Assembly: GCA_025529335.1 (NCBI GenBank)
Contig: JAMYHX010000237.1
Coordinates: 1-62,323, forward strand
From: Rhizopus sp. PT2906
Taxonomy: Eukaryota > Mucoromycota > Mucoromycetes > Mucorales > Rhizopodaceae
DNA length: 62,323 nt
Direction of reading: 5' to 3'
A model generated the notes under the pieces. The model had not been told where the DNA came from. It did not search any database and worked only from the letters and a program-made list of their open reading frames with translations. Position numbers and translations under genes: made by a program. Of the stretch, positions 48,364-58,872 are shown piece by piece; positions within the stretch are counted from its first letter, which is position 1; each line of letters begins with the position of its first letter.

Positions 48364-48481
48364 TACAAAAAGAGAACTCGTGCGTCATATCACTTAAACC
48401 AATGAAAGAAAACGTGTTTTTTACCAAAGATCGCATTTCGTTTCGTTTCTCAGATATGATTTAGTCTTTCAAGTGGATGAG
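48364..48481 (+). repeat. 118-bp direct repeat, copy 2
   Basis: Partner of 46349-46466 (three mismatches). It ends AAGTGGATGAG. There is no GDI-like gene next to it, so if the GDI1 promoter is the ancestral location this copy is the derived one. Confidence 0.9.
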
Positions 48482-48714
48482 AAATCAGCTCAAATGAATG
48501 AACTCACGTTTATTTCATACGGTATTTAATACATGATCCATTGTTTGAAAAGAGATTTCAAAAATATGAATTCCTGCAAGAGTAAAAATTTAGCATGAAT
48601 ATTACATCCTTCCAATGAATGATTTTACACAAAAAAAGGGTATAAAAAGACTAAATGCATATATTTTTTTCTTTTTCTTTTTTTTTTTTAATTATATTTT
48701 ATTAAAGATCTAAC

Positions 48715-49041
48715 ATGTCTTTTAAAAGTTATCAAAGTAATGTTTCCCATATGTACAAAGTGTTATCATCCTTTGAAAGAAGCTATCAGTGTGACTGCGG
48801 CAAGATTAAGGACTTGTTTGTTATCCCTCAATGGATTATGAGGAATATTATTAAGAAGTGCAAAAAAGTTCCTTTTTCTCAACTTGAAAGCTATAACAGA
48901 CTAAACAAAACTACTCTTGTTATCAGTGTAAAGCAAAACTCAAAGGGAGCCTTTCGCTTACCTCCTTTGGGTAAATCTTTAGATCTCCCTAAATACTATG
49001 AAAAACTGCTTGATAAGGAAAGGGCTTTTTGGATTCCATAA
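48715..49041 (+). other. Hypothetical ORF, 108 aa, next to the transposase relic
   Basis: Starts MSFKSYQSNVSHMYKVLSSF and contains CDCGKIKDLFV; ends KLLDKERAFWIP. It overlaps the beginning of the Tc1/mariner relic in another frame, which weakens the case for a living gene. No domain recognised; the Cys-containing segment alone is not a zinc finger. Confidence 0.3.
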
Positions 49042-49753
49042 GTCTTTATTCTTAAGCGTTCATATGCGCAATAGACGTTGCTGGGCTAAAGATCATAAGG
49101 GACAATGTGTTAGTGGAAAGGTGTCATTTGGTCAGATGAGCCTCGGTTCATTATCCTGCGGGATGATGTCTTTGGCCGAATTATCAGAAAGTAGAGTGCT
49201 ATGAAGAAAGCGCCATATCGTGGCCTGCCCCGTCGGTTGGTTATGGTATGGAGCCGCTTCTTCTTGGCGGATATCACTCTAATAAAAAAAAAACTATTAA
49301 AAAATAATCTTTTATTATATGATTCTCATATGTTCCAACAATTTATAAATGAAGCTTTCCTTTCATTTGATTATACAATACATATAGGTTTGAACTTTAG
49401 GTCTACCTTTGTAATTAGCGATATACTGCCGACCGTGCTATTTCTTGCGACTTTATATCATATTTTCTATCCTATATTCATTTTATCAACCCAGGTGCAT
49501 TAGACGCCATTGCATCCAACAGATCTATCTAGTAGCAAGGATTCATTTTTTAAAAGGGTCAAATGTTATACTTGTGCCTTCCTCAATTTATATATCGATT
49601 AATCAAATACCTTATCTCTTTGAACCATACACCACACATCTAGAGTATCATAATATATTCATCTATTCTCTTCTCCTTCTCTGTCATTGCGTCATACTTA
49701 AAGGCCATAAAGTAATGGGATTTAACGACATGGACTGTAGTCAAATTAACTAG
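49026..49753 (+). pseudogene. Tc1/mariner-type transposase relic
   Basis: Fragments of a DDE transposase in several frames: HMRNRRCWAKDHKG (49071 on), KGVIWSDEPRF (49117-49149; the Asp is the second catalytic acid of the family), a TAG stop, then LVMVWSRFFLADI (about 49237-49275). Farther on, ILKGHKVMGFNDMD (near 49697-49735) resembles the region before the SPDLNPIE motif. The WSDE and VMVW motifs are in the same frame (position 1 mod 3) but the HMRN block is one base out, so there is at least one frameshift and one nonsense codon. No terminal inverted repeats were found. Clearly inactive. Confidence 0.65.
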
Positions 49754-50770
49754 ATTTGTTTATATGTACTTTAGAGATATTTTTCTTTTTTTTTTTAAAA
49801 AAAAAAGACGATAGCAATGGCCTTATGATAAGCGATAAAGAATATACGCTTTATCAAAGCAAACTCTAGCTTAAAAATAAATTGTGAGTTACTTGTTAGG
49901 GTGATCTTACTTATATGAGCCGTGGACGCTTGATATTTATACCATTAATATATTACAAGGTTTTATAGAAAGCAATACATTAGAATATATGAGAGAAGTG
50001 GTCTTTCATATCATTCCTTCAAGTGCTTTCATTTGATGACACATTATCTTGTGTAGCACCATGTATAGTATCTTTTGGGTATTCATGAGTTAACGCAACC
50101 AATGATATCTATACAATTATGGTCCAAAGTTTCGATTGTCAGGAGGAAAAAGATAGATTAACTATTAGTCATATATTGACTTTATTTTTTCTCAAGGTGT
50201 CGTTTTTAACCCGAATGATAAGCTTGGTGAAATAAAGAATATAGTGGTCCGTTCATAGTTTCGATCATGGCTAATAGATACCTCCTTTTTGGACGTGCGC
50301 GTCTTTTTAAGTTACAAGAAGCAGATTTCTAACTGAGAATGAAAGCTTGACATAGCCTATGACCGTCTCTATCCTTTGTTTTAGCTTTAGGATGTATATG
50401 TTTACACTTACAGATGATGGGAAATTTTATAAATTAAATTAAAACGGTGATAACGGTTACGAAATGAATAGGCGACTTTTTGCCGTTTTGGTAAACTCAG
50501 TTTATAGATATAATAGACCGTTATGGTAGTGTTCTTGTATATTGAAAGTGTAGTTTAGGATACTCTCTTTCTAGGCCGCATTCAGTATATAATAAATAGA
50601 AGAAGATTTATATAATGAATGATCTCGTCCCCTTGATATATATATAACTCAATTTTTCATAATGGACAAAAGGTAAAGTTTCGTAGATTCACACACTGCG
50701 AGAGAGTTCAGCTGTGTTACTTCAGTTCTCCGATTTGAATATAAATAGCAAAACAGTTTTTGTGTCTTTA
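49754..50770. other. 1 kb gap upstream of the MFS transporter
   Basis: AT-rich, no gene recognised. Holds the GATA sites described separately and an A/T-rich leader before the transporter. A minus ORF 50649-50855 is overlapped by the transporter start and is not supported. Confidence 0.5.
49827..49855. promoter_or_regulatory. GATA sites with inverted repeat GATAAAG/CTTTATC
   Basis: GATAAG at 49827-49832 is followed by GATAAAG (49834-49840) and its inverse CTTTATC (49849-49855), with an 8-nt spacer. Another GATAAG lies at 50217-50222. They sit 0.55-0.95 kb before a Dal5-like transporter ATG. Binding by a nitrogen regulator is only a possibility. Confidence 0.3.
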
Positions 50771-52328
50771 ATGCAAAAATATTGGGCAGAGATGGAACAA
50801 GAAAAGGTGTATACGTCAAATATTGAAAATGTGGAAAAAAATAGCCATGCTTCAAGTTTTGTGGCCAAAGAGCGAAATCAACAGAACGAATTTACTCGAT
50901 CAACGGCAGAGAGAAAACTGGTTAGAAAGATTAATTACACATTCATGCCATTTGTCGTCTTTATCATATTTATTCAGGTAAAATTATTGATCTTTTTCTT
51001 TAATGAAAAATGCACTTATTGCAATCATCCAGTTTGTTGACAAGTCCACCCTTTCTGTAGCCGGTGTGTATAGTCTTTTCCAAGATACCCACATAGATCG
51101 ATCACAATTCAGCTGGCTTGGATCCATATTTTATTTGGGTTATCTTTGCATGCAACCTATCAACAGCTACTTACTCCAGCGACTACCTACAGCACAGTAC
51201 GTTGGCACCGTTCTTATTCTCTGGGGAGCATGTTTAGCCTGCACTTCACTAGCCAAAAACTTTAGCCAATTGGCAGCGCTGAGATTTCTACTCGGTTTCT
51301 TTGAAGCCATCACATATCCCAGCATGTTTCTGCTAATATCCACATTTTACAGACGATCTGAGCAAGTACTATGGTTTGGAGTGATGTTTATGAGCAATGG
51401 ACTTGCAGGCATCTTGGGCAGTATTATTGGCTATGCTATAGGGTATATGCCCACAGTAGGAGACATCTCGCCCTGGAAATGGAACATGATTATTTTTGGT
51501 AGTCTTACTGCTCTCACTGGAATTATCTTTTTCTTTTTCTTACCAGACACACCTTATTCCCGATGGTTCCGCTTGTCAGGTGAAGAATGCTCAATTGTGG
51601 AGGAACGTATACGTGATAACGCTGTCGTTCGAACCTTTCATGTCAACTACAGTCATATTAAAGAGGCGTTGCTAGAGCCTCGCCTGTACTGCTACTGCTT
51701 AATTTCTTTACTTGTCAACTTGCAGAACGGCGCATTGACTACGTTCAGTGCGCTCATTATTTCAGATTTAGGATTTTCTTCCGGAAATTCTGTTCTTCTC
51801 AATATTCCTGGCGGTGCAGTTTCTATTATCTTGGTGGCCTGTTTGATTACGATCAGCAGACGGTACAACGAGATCATCTATGTAGCCATGGTGGCGTGCA
51901 CTATCTCTATGGCTGGAGTTATCTGTCTGGCGGCTATTCCTGGCGGGGGCGTTAAGCTTATTGGGCTTTATCTCAGTTGGGCTTGTAATCCAGCCTACAT
52001 TTTGCTTCAGACCTCAATATCAAGCAATGTGTCAGGATACACCAAAAAGATCTTTTATACCAGTTGTAATATTGTGTTCTATACGTTCGGTAACTTCATT
52101 GGTCCTCTTATGCTCGTTCAAAAGGAGGCCCCTAGATACATCTCTGGTCTCTCTGGTTATGCTGCAGCCAATGCACTTTGTATTATATTATATGGCTATG
52201 TTCGATACACATATGTCAAAGAAAACAAAAAGAGGAACCTGGATCCACGTTCCGATAATATTGCCCTACCTGATGAGCTTGAAGACCTCACTGATGTAGA
52301 AAATAAGCATTTTACGTATAGGACATAA
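50771..52328 (+). CDS. MFS transporter, anion:cation symporter (Dal5/allantoate permease-like)
   Basis: Plasma-membrane transporter of the ACS family, which in yeast imports allantoate, ureidosuccinate or vitamins. Exons 50771-50977 and 51033-52328 give 500 aa in phase. The ATG at 50771 (MQKYWAEMEQEKV) is preferred over an earlier one at 50714; a start at 50792 is also possible. Landmarks: ERKLVRKINYTFMPFVVFII, FVDKSTLSVAGVYSLF, QFSWLGSIFYLGYL, RFLLGFFEAITYPSMFLLIS, FYRRSEQVLWFG and FFFLPDTPYSRWF. A later TSISSNVSGYTKKIFYTS loop is typical. Substrate not determinable by eye. Confidence 0.9.
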
Positions 52329-52888
52329 GATTCTCATTCTCTCCCCGCGTGTTTTTATAATATAATAATAAATCTGAATGTAGTTTTATCTTGATGAAGG
52401 AATGATACGAGCCAAGTTATCAATATCAGTGACTTAAAGAATATGTGATTCAATTACGTAAAGTGATTCATATCAAACCTTATACAATGGCACCGATGTA
52501 AATTCCTGAAAGCACTTTAATAGCTTTACATGTGCACCAAGCTAAATAAGGTATTGAACTGGATATCAAAAGGATAAAGGCTTTTCATAAAAAGAAGAAG
52601 AAGAAGAAGGGGCAGTCCTTTTTTAAATAGCACCTACTGTATCCTGTCCCCCCCCCTTTAGTTTATATAAAATGACTCACATTCTTATAATGCTGATAGC
52701 CACCCCTCCATGTGATTATCTTTGTTGATTATAAAATGATATAGAATGACGTTATATTTTTGTAAAAAGTATTTACATAAACGTTTATTTTGCTTTAAAG
52801 GATGAATAGATCCGTCAGTATTACAAATAAATATATCATAAAAAAAAAAGAGAGAGAGAGAAAGAAGGAGGAGAAGGAGAGACATAAT
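52329..52888. other. Intergenic region between convergent genes
   Basis: About 560 bp, 3' ends of the MFS gene and of the TEAD gene. Contains C-tracts near 52647 and a GA-rich tract at 52848-52882. No gene seen. Confidence 0.5.
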
Positions 52889-54054
52889 TTATTTCCCACT
52901 CAAGTTGGCGGGAGGTACAGACGTATCGACTAGCGAAATGTCAATGGTGCCTTGACCACGTTCAAACTCATATACCATGACAAGTAAAGGAGCGGCAATA
53001 TCTGGTAAAGTGATGTTATTGTTTTCTGCATTTGTTCCAGACGCAGTACTTGTATTTGGATTATCTGTCAGTATGAGCTCCTCTGTTGCGGCTGATAGAG
53101 ACACATCGGCAGATGTAGATGCTGATAGTGCTTGAGAAACGAGAGAGGTTGTTGATGCTGTAGATTGAGTTAGTTTTGTTTCAACGTCTTCATAGACCTT
53201 TTTTAAACGTGTGAATTGCATGTTGTAATTTATTTTTTTCAATTTATTTACCTGAACTACACAGAGATTGTTTATAGCAATGTCTACTTCTTCCCAGGAC
53301 TGTAAGGATCGAATGCCTTTCATAAATGCATCAAAGAATTGATTAACGTAGGAGAAACTGTACATGTATTTTGATTCATTTAACCACAGAGCCTGTTGAA
53401 CTTCCTTTGACTCCAATACAACGTTACCAAATGAGTAAATCGTCGTTGTGCATTCAATCGTACGGCGATCCCTGGTCTCAAAGAAGGATGTGTTGTTGAA
53501 GAAAAAATCTGAAGTGCTTATACCTAAATTAAGTTTGACCTATAAACCATTTAATAAAAAGAAATCCATAGCCTATTTGGCTTACTTTTGCTGCTAGGAT
53601 CGTCAGAGCCGGACTGAGCGTGAGTTCTGAAATAGGAGGGCATTTTTCCTTTGCTACGGAAGGGCTGTCAATGGAAGATATATAGGAAGGTATACATTCG
53701 GGAATCGCTGCCAAGGTATGTGGCATGGTACTCTATAGTGATTCGTTAGTTTTCTGGTACTATAGATAGTGTAAAAGCCTTACTGAAGTATCATAAGGTA
53801 ATGAGTATTCTAAATATAAGCATATGTAATTTGGCCATAATGGATAGACAGAAGGATCGATCCATGTAGACGCAGCGGCTTGATCAAGCGCGTTGATGCC
53901 AATTCCAGGCATAGAAAGCGAAGAGGTGGCTAATGAATTGACAGACTGAAATAGATTGAGATTAGGGTGACTAAGTGACGTTTTTAAACTGTTATTTTTT
54001 TGCTTCTTGTTGTATTTTCTAATGCCTGACTTTTTCAATGACTTCTTTTGTGGT

Positions 54055-54085
<31 letters not shown>

Positions 54086-55275
54086 TTTGACTGGTCAAGA
54101 AATCATTAATTGAATTTTGCTGCTCCAGCAAGTCTACAACAGTAGGACCAGATTCTGAAGTGGAACTCGTCAAGGGAAACAACTGTTGCAAGACATCGGT
54201 TGTGGAGATGCTTGAAAAATCTTGTAGAGAAAAGAGACTGTTGTTATCGAAAAGAGGCATGTTGTTGCTGTTGCTGTTGTCCTCGTTTGCTTCAGCCGTT
54301 GTGGAAGATGAAATAAGGGAATTAAAAAAGGGTTCAAAAAACGGGTCCTTTAGATCGAGCATGGATGTAAGCGAATTCTGTTGGTCCTGGTAAACCATGT
54401 CGAATACGTAATCTGCAGGTGATGGTGTGGAAGACATAGATGAGTCGTCTGAACTCATGGAACCACCTGGACGTGACGATTTTGCCTTTTGAGCATTATT
54501 CAATTGGCTGCGACGAGAGGTTGAGGCAGACATTCTTGGTTTTCGTTGATGTTGGCGCACTGGTTGCTGTATCGTAGCAAATCCTTCATCGACATCCACT
54601 GAATCTGTGAGTAGTCTCATAACTATTATATCAATTAGAAGAAAAAAGGAATGGGAGTGAATTCACACTTTACAGTGAGGATCGTTTTTACGAGTATTTT
54701 TAAGTACTTGAATATGCGAAGATACTTGTTTTCTTGTTCTGATCTTTTGCGTTTTACGGAAAATGAAATCAGAAATAAGTTCGTTCCTTCCTACATGTAA
54801 AAAAAAAAAAAAAAAAAAAAAAAGTGAGAAAAGGACAAAAGTGTGAGCGATAGGGATGTTACCACAGGGCTTTCCATTCACTAGTATTTTTCGTCTACCC
54901 AATTTTGGAATTGTCTCTAATGCTAAATTATAGGTTAAAAAAATTGATACACCAACTACGATAAGCTAAGGGGGGAAATACCTTCTATAAACGCTGCTTC
55001 AACATCAGGTGGCCAAACCTGTTGCTTTTATTAGAAAATGATGCTCATAAGTAGAGTTTTCATGATGTTATATAAAAACAAACCTCTTCTTTGTGCTTAT
55101 TTGATGAATGTTCTTGTTTTAAATGTTGCAAGTGCTGCATTGTACTACTATGCTTCATTCTAGGCCTCTTTGTATCCTTATGCTGCTGACTGTCTAAGAA
55201 TGGATCTGTAGCACAGCTTTGATTTATTGTGTTACTATCTGAAGTGAAAAAGATATCTTGAGCACAGGCCAGCAT
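52889..55275 (-). CDS. TEA/ATTS-domain transcription factor with TEAD-like YAP-binding domain
   Basis: Transcription factor of the TEAD/Scalloped/Tec1/AbaA family, about 630 aa. ATG at 55275; exons 1-4 encode the TEA DNA-binding domain from about residue 65 to 138: VWPPDVEAAFIEALETIPKL, GRRKILVNGKPCGRNELISD, FIFRKTQKIRTRKQVSSHIQ, VLKNTRKNDP. The middle is Ser/Gln-rich with a polyGln run (54062-54092). The C-terminal 170 residues include VKLNLGISTSDFFF, IECTTTIYSFGNVVLESK, SKYMYSFSYVNQFFDAFM, INNLCVVQV and LLVMVYEFERGQGTIDI. These line up with the animal TEAD YAP-binding domain (CSTKVCSFGKQVVEK, YRINRSPMCEYMINFI, LLCMACVFEV). Introns include a 26-nt poly-A/T run at 54799-54824. Domain identity by pattern; co-activator binding is inference. 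Confidence 0.85.
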
Positions 55276-56272
55276 TGATCTTGAAAGACAATGACAGATA
55301 GGGGAAAAGAAAAAGAAATAGGAAATAAAAAGAAAAGGGAAAGAAGAATTTGTTTCTATTTATGTTGTGAAGAAATAAGTAAATGTGCAGTATTTACGTC
55401 TGTGAGCCTCTTTTCTAGGGGGGGCTTTTAAAAGGTGTCCCCCAAAGAGTTGAAATGAAGATTGCCTAAAAAAAAGGGGGGGTAGAGTGTAACTGAGGGA
55501 GCATACGATCTTTTGATAGCATATGATATGACTATTGTTTTATCGATATTCTAGTTAAACCATCTTTCGTATTTCGTATACGTCTAAAATAATAATCACA
55601 GTAGCGAATAGAGGTAATTTGAAACAGACAATTTAATTAAGTATGGTTTGTTCCTTTATTTGGTGCGTTTGGAATGGAATAAAATAGCTCTTTCTATAAG
55701 AGAAACTCTCTCTCTCTCTCTGTCTCTCTCTGTCTCTCTCTGTCTCTCTATCTCTCACTCTCTCTCTCTCTCTCTCTTTTTTATGATTGGGAAGAGTACT
55801 AGTTGGTTTGTCAACACGACACCTTTATCTTTTGTTGTAAATATTTATTTTCACTTCAAACGACATGTATCTTTTCTAAAAGCATAAAGAAAGAAAAAGA
55901 GACAAAGAGAGAGAGAGAGGCTATACTCTATGTCAAGGCTTATTCATGCATTTCTTCAATTTGTCTGTGTGTGCACAGCTGCTTTGTTTACATCCTGCAG
56001 CTTCCCATTATGTGTCTCAATTTTATTTTCTTTCCCTTATATCAAACATAGATAGATGTTCTCTTAATAAAAAAAAAAAAAAGCAAAGGTCGTTTATTCC
56101 TAAATAGTTTATCTTGGGAATACTATAGACAAAGAAAGGGGAGGGCTAACCAACCATGCAGCACCATGGTTTTCTTCTAAATTAAACTCAACTTTATAGA
56201 GTGACGATCATTCTTTGTTACTTTTTTAATAACAAGAAGGGAAGCCTAAAAAAGGGTGCATATTTCCCTTTA
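55276..56272. other. 1 kb gap, promoter region with microsatellite
   Basis: Upstream of the TEAD gene and downstream (3') of the small RRM gene. Holds the CT microsatellite listed separately and A-tracts near 56070-56083. No gene-like ORF. Confidence 0.5.
55706..55777 (+). repeat. CT-rich microsatellite
   Basis: About 72 bp of (CT)n interrupted by GT dinucleotides (TGTCTCTCTC units), about 430 bp upstream of the TEAD ATG. On the TEAD (minus) strand it is a GA tract, which in some fungi is a nucleosome-depleting promoter element. Length is likely to vary between strains. Confidence 0.85.
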
Positions 56273-56661
56273 CTAATTCTCTTCCTTTCTATATTTAATT
56301 TTGTTGTTGACAGTAGATCGTTCCACTTTAATATCTGTTGACTTGTCAAATAGCTCAGAGGGTGGTACTTTTATAAACTGTTCTTCTACTGCCTTATAAG
56401 CATCTTGGCTATTTCTATAGACAACAAATCCATATTGTCGATATCTGAATGTACTTGGACACTAGGAGGAACATGAATACACAAATGAATTCTCCTTTTT
56501 ATATATTTCTTTACTCTTATAAATCTATATTCAATCATGTCACCGTATTCACCCAAGACTCTAAATATTTCTCGAGCGTGTTTCATACTAGGAATTGACG
56601 TCGACACTCTAAAGAATACTCGCATAGGTGAGAATGCTGTTGATTTGATTAAACTTGTCAT
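56273..56661 (-). CDS. Small RRM-like protein, possibly mitochondrial
   Basis: ATG at 56661 (MTSLIKSTAFSPMRVFFRVS). Two exons join across an intron with GTAAAG donor and CTCCTAG acceptor (about 56513-56461), giving roughly 110 aa: AREIFRVLGEYGDMIEYRFI, then RCPSTFRYRQYGFVVYRNSQDAY, YGFVVY standing in the RNP1 position of an RRM. It ends VNNKIKYRKEEN. The basic, hydroxyl-rich N-terminus could be a mitochondrial targeting signal. I cannot name an orthologue; a mitoribosomal or mRNA-binding role is a guess. A 23-nt A-tract lies at 56681-56703, just upstream. Confidence 0.6.
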
Positions 56662-56679
56662 TCTGTCATTGCCATCAAT

Positions 56680-56710
<31 letters not shown>

Positions 56711-57034
56711 AAAGGGAAAAATAGGAACAAAGTGACAGCGAATTAATTTATTGATCAAAGGAGAGGGGAAAGCTTTTGATTAAAAAGAACCAAAAAGGAG
56801 ATAAGAAAAAGAAAGAAAGAAAGAAAGAGAGAGAGAAAGGGATAATTAAATCTTTATTATTAAAGAGAGAGATGAATACAGTAGTTTGAGGGCGCATAAG
56901 ACACATAACAATCAAGCCTCAAAAATTAGTGTATGTGTAATGTTACACCTTGGTTTAAATTTACATCTCTCAAGCTTTTCTTGTTTTCTTTTCTTTCTTT
57001 CACTTCCTTTTCTATAACTACGTCCCATATATAT
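56662..57034. other. Intergenic region with homopurine tract
   Basis: Divergent promoters of the small RRM gene and the TMEM184 gene. Includes a 23-nt A-run (56681-56703) and a GAAA/GAGA tract at about 56806-56840. No ORF of note. Confidence 0.5.
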
Positions 57035-58733
57035 ATGTCATCAGAGCATTGTCCAACCCTTGGAGGATTAAGTGAAAGCGGATTGTAAGATAAAGTGGCT
57101 ATATGATTCAGGCTTTAACTTTTTATATACAATAAAGTAACCCAGAGTTTGACTTGAAGCAACTTGTGTTAAATCCAAAGTAGGGACCTCTTTTTTTTTG
57201 TTTTGTTATGTGCAGTGTAAGACTGACACCTATTCTATAGCAGTAACTATCACGTCTGGGGCTGGTTAGTCTCAGGCTTTCTAGTGCTTGTTACAGTAAC
57301 GATCGCTTCACATACGATTAACGAACACCTTCACCACTATTGTACACCTGAAATACAAAAACATAAAGTCAGAGTGATAGCTTACCCAGCAGCATACGCC
57401 GTGTTAGCTTGGTTGTCCTATCTGAAATATGATTATGAGACAGTGATACTATTCTTTGCTAGATTGTTTGAATCCTTTGCTGTATATAATCTATACATGT
57501 GTCTGCAAGCCTATTTACAACCCTATCGAGAAAAAAATGCAGGAATCAAGGAGGCAGTTTCAACAAAAGTATTTAAAATATACAATTTTAAGCTGTAATG
57601 TCATTTATTCCATATGGACACATGCTTATTTCTTTGTAGTAAATCAAAATGGGGCTTACACTTCCGTGTGATCACGGATATGCTCGTACTTCAATTTCCA
57701 ATTTGGTAAATTCAATGTAGAATGGCCTTACTGTTCCTATTTAACAGCCCTGTTTATTTCATTTTATGTTAGGAATATTATTGCTGCTTTCATCTCGATT
57801 ATCACACAACTCAAGGGCATCTATTGTGATGGTCAGTTTAATCCTAAGGGTGCCTATGTCTATCTAGCCATCATTCAATTCACTTCTTTATCCATTATCC
57901 TTATGGCTCTATTCACCTATCTGTCAGTATTTGATAATGAGTGGAAAGACGGTAACATTCGAGCTCATGGCATGTTTTGGTGTGTCAAAGCACCGATCAT
58001 GGTCATCTTTTACTTTGGTGACATCCTACTGGCCATCCTTAGCTATTTTGACGTAATCCATGACAGACCACCAGGATCACCCAGTGGAACATATTGGACA
58101 GCAGAGGCCATCAAGAACGGATACTACGTGCTCATCATCTGTACAACCATGACGGTCGTTGCTATTCTCATGCAAATCTATTTTGGCTTAGACGCTAGAG
58201 AATATCAAATAGAAGAACCAGACCACGGTTATTTTGAGGCACTAGTCGATGGCTTTTTGGCATACATCCCTCAGTTCATTCGTAACGTATTTATGTGTGG
58301 AGGAGATACGGTCGTGTTGGCCAAGAAGCGAATGAAGTTAAGGAAGGAACGTCGACTGAGTGACGATGAATATAATCTATTGGCACCTGCAGAGGATACT
58401 GCCATGCCTCATGAGTACTTGACACAGCCAGCACCTTCACTTCAACATTCAAAACTCTATGACGAAGACATGCGATTCAATCGACATAACTTTAATGCTC
58501 TTCCATTGGAACCTTTGGTACCAATAGAACAAAAGAAGTCTTTATCAGAAAAACAAGACGAAATAACAGAGAAAAAGGAAGTCAAGGCACCAGGTGTCCG
58601 ATCTTCTTCTCTTGTTGCCATACCTCCTCCACCTGCTCAACAAAATAGGACATTAGGTCGTAATGATGAAGTATCAGAGTCTATCAGTCAAGGTCCTACT
58701 CATTTTACTCCACATGAATTGGAAAGAAATTGA
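57035..58733 (+). CDS. TMEM184 / organic solute transporter subunit alpha-like membrane protein
   Basis: Seven-helix membrane protein of the OST-alpha/TMEM184 (DUF300) family; yeast and fungal members are poorly characterised. Four exons (57035-57084, 57241-57594, 57640-57705, 57773-58733) give 476 aa in phase. The first exon (MSSEHCPTLGGLSESGF) and its 156-nt intron were chosen because they alone supply a phase-2 join to SNYHVWGWLVSGFLVL. Landmarks: YCTPEIQKHKVRVIAYPAAY, LFESFAVYNLYMCLQAYL, WGLHFRVITDMLVLQFPIW, QLKGIYCDGQFNPKGAYVYL and MFWCVKAPIMVIFYFGD. The Ser/Pro-rich C-terminal tail after IRNVFMCGGDTVVLAKKRM is cytosolic and ends FTPHELERN. Confidence 0.9.
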
Positions 58734-58872
58734 AATAAAAATGGAAAGGAAGGGGCTGATTCTTCTAGAAAAAAAAAAAAAAAAAAAAAAAACTAATGCA
58801 ACCACACGCATACACATACGCTTTTTAATACCCGCTTTCTTTTTCTTTTTTTCTTTTCGTTATAACTTGGTC

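Larger units (their letters stand above)
46349..48481. mobile_element. Repeat-bracketed 2.1 kb segment with nuclease pseudogene (candidate element)
   Basis: Two near-identical 118-bp direct repeats in the same orientation bound a segment that carries a broken PD-(D/E)XK-like gene and little else. There are no obvious TG...CA ends or terminal inverted repeats, and the bases outside the two repeats do not match, so no target-site duplication was found. It may be an LTR-like element, a segment inserted by recombination with the GDI1 promoter, or a local duplication. The near-identity of the repeats suggests a recent event. Confidence 0.45.

Noticed and set aside
46349..48481. LTR retrotransposon
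   Set aside because: The repeats are only 118 bp, lack TG...CA ends, and no reverse transcriptase, integrase or primer-binding site is visible between them.
55648..55887. Ser/Leu-repeat ORF through the CT tract
   Set aside because: Arises purely from the CT microsatellite; no coding evidence around it.
57456..57671. 71-codon ORF inside the TMEM184 gene
   Set aside because: Alternative frame of a well-supported exon and intron.
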